The position numbers were made by a program, and so were the translations under genes. This document shows, in pieces, positions 17,440 to 23,861 of a stretch of 23,861 bases of DNA (position 1 is the first letter of the stretch; each line of letters begins with the position of its first letter). Under the pieces are notes generated by a model. The model saw nothing but the letters and a program-made list of their open reading frames with translations. It ran no database searches and had not been told where the DNA came from. Source of the stretch: IDS-8 sp964607425 (GTDB lineage: Bacteria; Pseudomonadota; Gammaproteobacteria; Steroidobacterales; Woeseiaceae); the NCBI GenBank assembly GCA_964607425.1, contig CAZSKQ010000048.1, forward strand, positions 1-23,861. Direction: 5' to 3'.

Positions 17440-19371
17440 ATGACCATAACACGCCGGGGCCTGGCTTTCGCATTCACCCTTTGCCTGCTTGCCGGCCTGG
17501 GGTTTGTCGTATACGCACCTGCCCTGGGCGGCGCGGTTCTGCTGGACGACGTCTCGAACCTTGGCGGGCTCGCGAAGGTGCAAGACCTGCACTCGGCACT
17601 CCTGTTCATCTTCTCGGGAGACGCCGGGCCACTGGGCCGAACGCTCGCGCTTGCCACCTTCGCCCTGCAGGCAGGGGCGTGGGGCGGATCCGCGAAGCCC
17701 TTCATCCTGGTCAATATCCTGATCCATCTCGCGAACGGCGGCCTGCTTTGCCTGGTTCTCCACCGGCTTTCCATCCAGGGCCGCATTCCGTCGGCGGGGC
17801 GGCCATTCGTGGTGATAGCCGCTGCCGGAATATGGCTGTTCATGCCGCTGCTGGCGTCCGCCTCCCTGATGATCGTGCAGAGGATGACGACGCTCTCCGC
17901 AACGTTCGTGCTCCTGGGCCTCGTCGGTTACTTGCGTGCGCGGGAGGGAATCGAGCATGCGCCCGGCAGGTCGCTGGCCGCGATGAGCGCCTGCCTCGTG
18001 ATCGCGACGACTTTGGCGGTGCTGACGAAGGAGAGCGGCGCGCTGCTTCCGGTCTACGTGCTGATACTCGAAGCGACAGTGCTGCCGCGGCCGTCCCCTG
18101 CTGCCAGGCACTGGAGAGCCTGGAAGTACGTGTTCCTGGTCGCTCCCGCGGCGGCGATCGCCGGCTACATTGCCTTGCGCGTGCCTTATGCGCCTTCCAC
18201 AGTCCTTGCGCGCGATTTCACGGGCTGGGAACGGTTGATCACCGAGGCCCGCATATTGTGGGAATACCTGTTCAACGCTTTCATCCCCCGGCCGGGCGCC
18301 TTCGGGCCTTTCCACGATGGTCATCCGGTCAGCAGGTCCATATTCGACCCGCTCACGCTGCTCGCTGCCGCCTCCTGGCTGGTCCTGTTCGTGGCAGCGC
18401 TCCTGAAGCGCCGGACACATCCCCTGTTTGCGCTGGCGGTGCTCTGGTATCTCGCGGGTCATGCGATCGAATCGACGGTCGTGCCGCTGGAACTCTACTT
18501 CGAGCACCGGAATTATCTCGCTGTCGTTGGACCGCTTTACGCGCTGTGCGCCGCGCTCGCATACGTACCTGCAGCCCGGCAGCGGCTCGCAATTGCCGCG
18601 GCCGCGGCGTATCTGCTCGTCAACGCGGCGGTGTTGTTGAGCCAGGCGGCCATCTGGGGCAATCCGCCGGTGGCGGCGCATTACTGGCAGATGCACTTCC
18701 CCGACTCCGTTCGCGCCGCAACCAATGCGGCGCAGCATCGGCTCGCGGAGGAAGGGCCTCGGGGAGCGCAGCATTCGCTGTACAAGATCGTCGATCGTCA
18801 TCCGTCGGTAAGCTACCTGCTCGTTCCCGCACTCAGCCTGTCCTGTATCGCGAGGCCGCAGGCGGATCACTCGGACGAGCTCCGCCGGCTGGAGGAAGTG
18901 CTGCCGGACGTGGAATTCTCCTTATCTGTAAGTAATATGCTCTCCGATCTGTACACGACGGCCAGCCGGATCGAATGCGAGGACGTCGATGGTGCGGCGG
19001 TGGTGGCGCTTGCGGAAGCGTTGATCCAGAACCCGAGATACGGTGACAACAATGCCTACAAGCGACTGCACCACCAGCTGGTGGCGCGCGTACTTCGCGA
19101 CGAAACCAGGTTCGAGCAAGCGATACTTCACCTGCGGAGTGCGCTCGAGCTCGGACGCGGCACGGACCTGAACATGATGATCGTTACAACGTATGCGGAT
19201 GCGCACAACTACGAAGCTGCTCTCGACCATATCGCGACAGCCCGGCAGGACCCCCCAAACCATCCGTTCAAACGTGTCGTCTGGCAAAGTGACCTGGACG
19301 AACTCGAAACCTACATAGAGATGCTGATGGCCGGCAGCGCTTCATCGAGATCGGGAGCGCCGGAATCATGA
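17440..19371 (+). CDS. GT-C-like polytopic glycosyltransferase with C-terminal TPR-like region (paralogue B)
   Basis: This 643-residue membrane protein is collinear with paralogue A over its whole length; by eye about half of the positions are identical. Shared blocks include SASLMIVQRMTTLSA, FTGWERL-TE-RILWEYL, FGPFHDG-PV-RS and LYFEHRNYL. The first loop carries LLDD (34-37) and GPLGRTLALATF, so the acidic pair is kept but the DED and RPL of paralogue A read DDV and RTL. About ten or more membrane segments occupy residues 8-405; the tail (about 540-605) has TPR-like helices. GAGAAGG precedes the ATG. The stop overlaps the start of the GT2 gene by ATGA. That coupling fits a model in which the GT2 enzyme makes a polyprenyl-phosphate sugar and this protein uses it on the other side of the membrane. 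Substrate and acceptor are unknown. Confidence 0.78.
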   Translation: MTITRRGLAFAFTLCLLAGLGFVVYAPALGGAVLLDDVSNLGGLAKVQDLHSALLFIFSGDAGPLGRTLALATFALQAGAWGGSAKPFILVNILIHLANGGLLCLVLHRLSIQGRIPSAGRPFVVIAAAGIWLFMPLLASASLMIVQRMTTLSATFVLLGLVGYLRAREGIEHAPGRSLAAMSACLVIATTLAVLTKESGALLPVYVLILEATVLPRPSPAARHWRAWKYVFLVAPAAAIAGYIALRVPYAPSTVLARDFTGWERLITEARILWEYLFNAFIPRPGAFGPFHDGHPVSRSIFDPLTLLAAASWLVLFVAALLKRRTHPLFALAVLWYLAGHAIESTVVPLELYFEHRNYLAVVGPLYALCAALAYVPAARQRLAIAAAAAYLLVNAAVLLSQAAIWGNPPVAAHYWQMHFPDSVRAATNAAQHRLAEEGPRGAQHSLYKIVDRHPSVSYLLVPALSLSCIARPQADHSDELRRLEEVLPDVEFSLSVSNMLSDLYTTASRIECEDVDGAAVVALAEALIQNPRYGDNNAYKRLHHQLVARVLRDETRFEQAILHLRSALELGRGTDLNMMIVTTYADAHNYEAALDHIATARQDPPNHPFKRVVWQSDLDELETYIEMLMAGSASSRSGAPES

Positions 19372-20237
19372 AAGCGGTCGAAACTTCGAGCAAACTCTCG
19401 GTAATCATCCCGGCAAAAAACGAAGAGGGTGCAATAGCCGACATCGTCACCCGCGTGCGCCAGCAGCTTCCGGCCGCGGAAGTCATCGTCGTCGATGACG
19501 GATCCACCGACCAGACAGGGCAGCTGGCCGCGGACGCCGGGGCAACCGTGGTGCGCCACCCGGAGAGCCTCGGCAACGGTGCGGCGGTGAAGAGCGGCGC
19601 GCGCGCCGCCACCGGAGACTTGTTCTGCTTCATGGATGCGGACGGGCAGCACAGTCCGGAATCGATCCCGGGGCTGCTCGAGAAGCTGGCGGGCGGCTAC
19701 GACATGGTGGTCGGTGCCAGGAATTCGGGTTCGCATGCCAGCGTCGGGCGGCTGTTTGCCAACGGCCTGTATAACAAGCTCGCCTCGCTGATCAGCGGGT
19801 CGCGGATCCTGGACCTCACCTCCGGCTTTCGCGTCGTGCGGGCGGACAAGTTCCGCAGCTTCCTCTATCTGCTGCCAAACGGCTTTTCCTATCCGACGAC
19901 GATCACGATGGCTTTTCTTCGCAGCGGATATCCAGTCACGTTCGTGCCGATAGAGGCGCGCACGCGCATTGGCAAGAGTCATATCCGGCCGGTGCGGGAC
20001 AGTATCCGGTTCCTGGCGATAATCTTTAAAATCGCCACGCTCTACGCACCGCTGAAAATATTCCTGCCGGTAAGTGGATTGTTCTTCGCTACCGGCCTTG
20101 GTTATTACGCCTATACCTGGTTCACTACAGGAAGATTCACCAACATGAGCCTGCTCGTGTTCAGTGCTTCCGTGATCATCTTCCTGATCGGCCTGATCTC
20201 CGAGCAGATAACGGCACTGACCTACAGCAGAACCTGA
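19368..20237 (+). CDS. GT2-family polyprenyl-phosphate glycosyltransferase
   Basis: This is an inverting GT-A enzyme related to dolichol-phosphate mannose synthases and other polyprenyl-phosphate-sugar synthases. It would move a sugar from a nucleotide donor to undecaprenyl phosphate on the cytoplasmic face. Motifs: KLSVIIPAKNEEGAIADIV at the start, VVDDGSTD (42-48), the DXD-type MDADGQHSP (89-97), and DLTSGFRVVR (149-158). Two C-terminal membrane segments (about 225-250 and 258-283) anchor it, as in many bacterial members. The protein has 289 residues. The ATG overlaps the stop of the GT-C gene (ATGA), strongly suggesting a shared function. The next gene begins 16 bases downstream. The sugar cannot be predicted. 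Confidence 0.88.
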   Translation: MKAVETSSKLSVIIPAKNEEGAIADIVTRVRQQLPAAEVIVVDDGSTDQTGQLAADAGATVVRHPESLGNGAAVKSGARAATGDLFCFMDADGQHSPESIPGLLEKLAGGYDMVVGARNSGSHASVGRLFANGLYNKLASLISGSRILDLTSGFRVVRADKFRSFLYLLPNGFSYPTTITMAFLRSGYPVTFVPIEARTRIGKSHIRPVRDSIRFLAIIFKIATLYAPLKIFLPVSGLFFATGLGYYAYTWFTTGRFTNMSLLVFSASVIIFLIGLISEQITALTYSRT

Positions 20238-20253
20238 CGAAGCGCACATCGAC

Positions 20254-21315
20254 GTGAATCCGCCTCAACCGGCCGTATGGTTGCCTGCTGTGCGCGCCGG
20301 CACAGGCACCGACACCTTCACCGAAACGCTTGCTTCGGAATTACAGAAGCGTGAGCTGCGCGCGGAAATTGCCTGGCTCCCCTTGCGCGCTGAATACGCG
20401 CCGTGGACCGTCCCCGCACCGAAGCCGCCGCAATGGGCGACCGTCGTCCACGTCAATACCTGGCTGCACCCGCGTTTTGTTCCGACCAGCCTGCCCCTGG
20501 TTGCGACACTGCATCATTCGGTCCACCACCCGGACCTGGAGCCCTACAAGGGATGGCTGCGCTCCCGCTACCACAGGTTTTGGATCCGGCGGGTCGAGCG
20601 CGCCATCATGCGGCGGGCCGACCGGGTCGTCGCGGTCAGTCGCTTTGCCGCCGACACGGGACGTGCAACCTTGCTCGAACGGCCCATCGATGTGATCGAG
20701 AACGGCGTCGACACCGCGCGCTTTTGTCCGCCGCCGGAGCGGCCGTCCGGTCATCCGTTCCGGCTGCTGTACGTGGGCAGCTGGATGGCGCGCAAAGGTG
20801 TCGATCTGCTGGCCCCGATCATGCAGGAACTTGGCGCCGGCTTCGAGTTGCACTTTACGGGCGGAGCCGCGGCACGGGACGGGGGCGCCGAAGCGCCGGC
20901 CAATATGCACAACATCGGTCGTCTGAACGGCAAGGAGGCGGTCGTTACCGCGATGCAGGGCGCGGATGCCTTCCTGTTTCCCTCGCGCGGCGAAGGTTTG
21001 CCGCTGTCCGTGCTGGAGGCCATGGCCTGCGGCCTGCCGGTCATCGCCGCGGATGGACCGTCATTGGTGCACGTGGTCGATGACGGCGTTACCGGCATCC
21101 TGTGTCCGCAGGACGACGTGGCGGCGTTTGCGGGGGCAGCCAGGAAGCTGGCCTTCGAACCTGCCCTCGCCGCGCGTATGTCGTCCGGAGCGCGCCAGCG
21201 CGTGCTCTCGCGATTCTCCATCGATCGCATGGTGGACGAGTATCGGGCGATCTACGAGGCCTGCATCGGTGGCACAGGCCGGAGAGCCGGCACCGCCTCG
21301 CAGCCGCCCGGCTAA
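20254..21315 (+). CDS. GT4-family glycosyltransferase
   Basis: This GT-B fold glycosyltransferase of 353 residues lies in the same unit as the GT2 gene. The N-terminal half has GTGTDTFTETLASEL (the glycine-rich nucleotide-side loop), VVHVNTWLHPRFV and TLHHSVHHPDL. The C-terminal half has ADRVVAVSRFAAD, VIENGVDTARF, LLYVGSWMARKGVDLL and the EX7E motif E247-E255 in SRGEGLPLSVLEAMACGLPVIA. The start is GTG at 20254, with no good ribosome site; translation may depend on coupling to the upstream gene. Its stop overlaps the stop of the convergent gene on the other strand (shared CTAA). It probably adds a sugar to a lipid-linked glycan; the substrate is unknown. Confidence 0.88.
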   Translation: MNPPQPAVWLPAVRAGTGTDTFTETLASELQKRELRAEIAWLPLRAEYAPWTVPAPKPPQWATVVHVNTWLHPRFVPTSLPLVATLHHSVHHPDLEPYKGWLRSRYHRFWIRRVERAIMRRADRVVAVSRFAADTGRATLLERPIDVIENGVDTARFCPPPERPSGHPFRLLYVGSWMARKGVDLLAPIMQELGAGFELHFTGGAAARDGGAEAPANMHNIGRLNGKEAVVTAMQGADAFLFPSRGEGLPLSVLEAMACGLPVIAADGPSLVHVVDDGVTGILCPQDDVAAFAGAARKLAFEPALAARMSSGARQRVLSRFSIDRMVDEYRAIYEACIGGTGRRAGTASQPPG

Positions 21316-22529
21316 GAGCCTGTGCGAGTGCAGGGAAGCGCCGCGGCTGTCTCCTTGTAGGCGGCGACGGCACGCTCCGCGCTGAATGCGTTCCAGAGTC
21401 CAAGGCTGGAAGGATCGTCGGTGCCGGCTTCCAGCTCGGCTAGCGCAGCGCGAATTGAATCGGCGCTGTGATCGGATACCCATCCGGCGTTGTATTGCCG
21501 CAGTAGCCTGGCTGTCGGACTCGACTGCCCGGTGATCGCGAGGATCGGGCGGCCCGTGGAGGAATAGTCCGCGACTTTGCTGGGCAGGAAAGGGTATACC
21601 CGCATCCTGGCTTCCAGGAGCAACAAGGCCGTGCTCCCCAGCATGATCCGCAGCGCTTCCGCTTTTGGCTTCCAACCGTCGAGCCTGACACGCGCGGCCA
21701 CGCGCGGGCGTTCGAGAGCCCTTTGCATCTCCCGGTGTACATGCCCGACAAAGCGAAATTGCAGGCTGCTGCTCTCGGGCAGGTCGCCGATGGCATCCAC
21801 CAGCCCGGTGCAGACACGCTCACGCGAGAGCGCGCCGGCGTGCACGATAGTCGGAAGCGCCGGAGCATCGGCTCGGGAACCAGGCTGGTGCAGCGGCGGC
21901 GCAATATGGGGGATCACCACCGATTTACGGCTGGTGACCTGCGGATAATGCCCGATGAGGAAATCGCGCTGCTCGGCGCACGTGAATACGAGCCGATCGG
22001 CCGTGCCGAATACCCTGGCCACGACCTGCTTCTGCATGCGATCGAGCAGCGGAATGGAGAAATCGGAATAGGGTGGGGGAAGGATCGATTCGGGCCAGGG
22101 ATCGCTCATGCTCGCGATCCACGGCGCACTACGGCGAGCGTGAAGCGCGGCGAGATGGGACTCCATGGGCATCGCAAGCGAAATCAGCGCATCGTAGGTG
22201 TTGCCGGCCATCAGTTCGCTGGCACGGTCGCAAGCACGCCGGCTCCATTGGCTGGGCTTGACGGCAAAGACATTGCGCTCGATTTTTCGGGTGATTTTGC
22301 TCCCGATATTCTGCTTTCTCGAATGCCAGGCGGCAGGCAGCGCGTGCAGGCCCAGGTTCTTCGAGGAAGGTACCGACGCGCGTTCGCCAACGTCCCCGGT
22401 AATCACGTCAAGCCGCACGTTCGCGGATAGCAGGGCGCGGACCAGGGCAAACGATTGCTGCGCCCTGGCGTCCATCGGGTCCAGCAGGTGCTTGGTGATC
22501 ACCAGGAAACGGTAGTCGGATGCGGCCAT
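21312..22529 (-). CDS. GT4-like (GT-B fold) glycosyltransferase
   Basis: This 405-residue protein has a GT-B glycosyltransferase layout. It begins with YRFLVITKHLLDPMDARAQQSFALVRAL, resembling GT4 enzymes of surface polysaccharide clusters. It has MSDPWPES in the middle, then ADRLVFTCAEQRDFLIGHYP, VIPHIAPP, TIVHAGALSRER and the block YPFLPSKVADYSSTGRPILAI. This last block corresponds to the PSK-EY motif seen in WbuB-like enzymes, with Asp (D321) where Glu is common. It lies 20 bases after the flippase gene and is probably co-transcribed with it. Its stop shares bases with the stop of the convergent GT4 gene. Donor and acceptor are unknown. Confidence 0.82.
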   Translation of the reverse strand: MAASDYRFLVITKHLLDPMDARAQQSFALVRALLSANVRLDVITGDVGERASVPSSKNLGLHALPAAWHSRKQNIGSKITRKIERNVFAVKPSQWSRRACDRASELMAGNTYDALISLAMPMESHLAALHARRSAPWIASMSDPWPESILPPPYSDFSIPLLDRMQKQVVARVFGTADRLVFTCAEQRDFLIGHYPQVTSRKSVVIPHIAPPLHQPGSRADAPALPTIVHAGALSRERVCTGLVDAIGDLPESSSLQFRFVGHVHREMQRALERPRVAARVRLDGWKPKAEALRIMLGSTALLLLEARMRVYPFLPSKVADYSSTGRPILAITGQSSPTARLLRQYNAGWVSDHSADSIRAALAELEAGTDDPSSLGLWNAFSAERAVAAYKETAAALPCTRTGS

Positions 22530-22549
22530 TGATTAAACTTTGCGAGTAT

Positions 22550-23842
22550 TCATGGCACCTGCGACCTGTCGCCCGTGGCAGGCAAGAGCTTCTCCCACTG
22601 GCAGCCGCGCACCAGCATCCACCCTGTAATCGCCATGCTCCATTCGGAGCATGCCAATGCCACCGGCATGCCCGACGCGCCGAAGCGTGGCACGAGCATA
22701 ACGGCCGAGACCGCCAGTACCAGCAACCCGATCGCCTCGAACAGCACACGGTTCCATGGTTTGCCCAGCGCCGTCAAGGCGTTGCCTGCTGCTATGCGCA
22801 TCGCCAAACCCGGGACCGCCAGGGTCAGCAGGCGAATGCTCTGTTCGATGCCGTCATACGTCGGGCCGAAGAGCCACAGGAAAGCCGGTGCCATGAACCA
22901 AAGCAGCGCGGCCAATACGACGCTGTAGCCGAGTGCGGCGGCAAAGACCCAGCGCAGCAGGCGAGCGGCTTGTTGCGGCTGGCTCTGGCCTTCACGAAAC
23001 AGCCGCGGCAGCGCCGACAGCATCATCGCGCTTACGGGCAGGGTTGCCGCGCCGACGATGCGTGCCGCGGCAGCGTACAGGCCGCTGGCGCCGTGAGGAA
23101 GCAGCTTGGTCGCTAACGTCTTGTCGAGTTCCGCCGGACTGGCGGCCGTAACGTTCAGTGCGGCATAGCCCAGGGCCTCGCGCAATTCAGCTCGCTGCGG
23201 CAAACGCCAGGCGGCGATGGCGGGCCACGGCGCGGGCATTGAAACCGCCGCGATAATGAAGGCGAGCAGCGATGCCGCGAAATAGCCGTACCCGTAGGCC
23301 GACAGAGGGTCGTCCGGGGCCAGCAGGAACACTGCCGCCGCGGCTGCGAGACGCAGTGCCAGCGGTAAGGTCGTCAGCAATTGGGAGCGCGCCGTATGCC
23401 CCAGCGCAAGCTGTTCCGCGGCGGGGAAGCGAAACAGCGGCTGCAGCAACGTCTCGGCGGTCCCGATTGCCAGCAGTACCGTTACCGGCACCGCGGCCTC
23501 GCGCAGCGCGAATACGCAGGACAGCAGGTAGATTACGGTAAGCGCGGAGCCGCAGAGCAGCGTCACGGGCAAGGCGTATGCCAGCACGGCATCGCGGCGC
23601 CCGGGTTCTTTGGATATTTCCCCCAGCAACACCAGGTGGGTGCCGAAGGTCGCGAAACTGCCGACGATCACGGCCAGGGCCGCAATGCCCGCGAAGGCAC
23701 CGAACTGCTGTGGCCCCAGCATCCGCGCGACCAGCAGCAGCGTGCCTGCCTGCACAGCGAGGCGTATGGCCAAAACCGATGTCGTGCTGGTGGTGCCCCG
23801 CGCGATAGGGCCTTTGAATACGTCAAGCCGCAGCAGCTTCAT
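22550..23842 (-). CDS. Wzx-like polysaccharide / lipid-linked oligosaccharide flippase
   Basis: This polytopic inner-membrane protein of 430 residues has about 12 hydrophobic segments and belongs to the MOP exporter superfamily (Polysacc_synt type). The N-terminus has RGTTSTTSVLAIRLAVQAGTLLLVARMLGPQQFGAFAGI, a classic flippase opening. The middle region has LDKTLATKLLPHGASGLYAAAARI, matching the D-x3-L...G-Y-AA-R pattern. Such proteins move undecaprenyl-diphosphate-linked glycans from the cytoplasmic to the periplasmic face. The start at 23842 overlaps a TGA in another frame (ATGA), so an upstream gene probably ends at the window edge. It forms a unit with the GT4-like gene downstream and supplies the export step of a glycan pathway, likely with the neighbouring transferases. 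Confidence 0.87.
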   Translation of the reverse strand: MKLLRLDVFKGPIARGTTSTTSVLAIRLAVQAGTLLLVARMLGPQQFGAFAGIAALAVIVGSFATFGTHLVLLGEISKEPGRRDAVLAYALPVTLLCGSALTVIYLLSCVFALREAAVPVTVLLAIGTAETLLQPLFRFPAAEQLALGHTARSQLLTTLPLALRLAAAAAVFLLAPDDPLSAYGYGYFAASLLAFIIAAVSMPAPWPAIAAWRLPQRAELREALGYAALNVTAASPAELDKTLATKLLPHGASGLYAAAARIVGAATLPVSAMMLSALPRLFREGQSQPQQAARLLRWVFAAALGYSVVLAALLWFMAPAFLWLFGPTYDGIEQSIRLLTLAVPGLAMRIAAGNALTALGKPWNRVLFEAIGLLVLAVSAVMLVPRFGASGMPVALACSEWSMAITGWMLVRGCQWEKLLPATGDRSQVP

Positions 23843-23861
23843 CCCGACTGGCGTCCCCCAT

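Noticed and set aside
17380..18870. A 496-codon open frame opposite the plus-strand GT-C gene
   Set aside because: It has a low-complexity Arg/Gln/Glu/His composition, and the opposite strand encodes a protein collinear with its paralogue.

Overview
The window is high-GC DNA, almost fully coding, with gene order and content typical of a gammaproteobacterium. The arrangement sucCD next to pilSR, pilin genes, pilBCD, coaE and zapD is the one known from Xanthomonadaceae and related lineages. Short REP-like hairpin repeats (core GCCCGC-ATG-GCGGGC) also fit that group. I cannot name a genus.

Left part (1-8354, mostly minus strand): a GT4 glycosyltransferase on the plus strand faces a minus-strand run of type IV pilus and housekeeping genes. 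This run reads pilB-pilC-pilD-coaE-zapD. A REP copy lies between pilC and pilD, and a 19-bp perfect palindrome with Fur-box-like symmetry lies between coaE and zapD. Upstream of pilB are two tandem type IV pilin genes. The first (7690-8124) has a textbook sigma-54 promoter (TGGCAC-N5-TTGCT) and its own strong terminator. The second (7044-7535) is a divergent paralogue with a longer C-terminal disulfide loop and no Pro in the usual AIPAY segment.

Middle (8355-15236): the PilR/PilS two-component system, which in this family activates pilA through sigma-54, is followed divergently by sucC-sucD (succinyl-CoA synthetase) and nadE (glutamine-dependent NAD synthetase).

Right part (15244-23842): an envelope or protein glycosylation island. 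Two large paralogous polytopic proteins (GT-C-like fold with a C-terminal TPR-like tail) sit head to head. The plus-strand copy overlaps by ATGA a GT2 enzyme of the polyprenyl-phosphate-sugar synthase type with two C-terminal membrane segments. Two GT4-type glycosyltransferases and a Wzx-like flippase follow. A donor synthase coupled to a lipid-sugar-dependent transferase, close to pilin genes, suggests a pilin (or other exported protein) glycosylation system with two alternative transferases. This function is inferred, not shown. No tRNA, rRNA, CRISPR array, transposase or gene-free stretch longer than 300 bases was seen.
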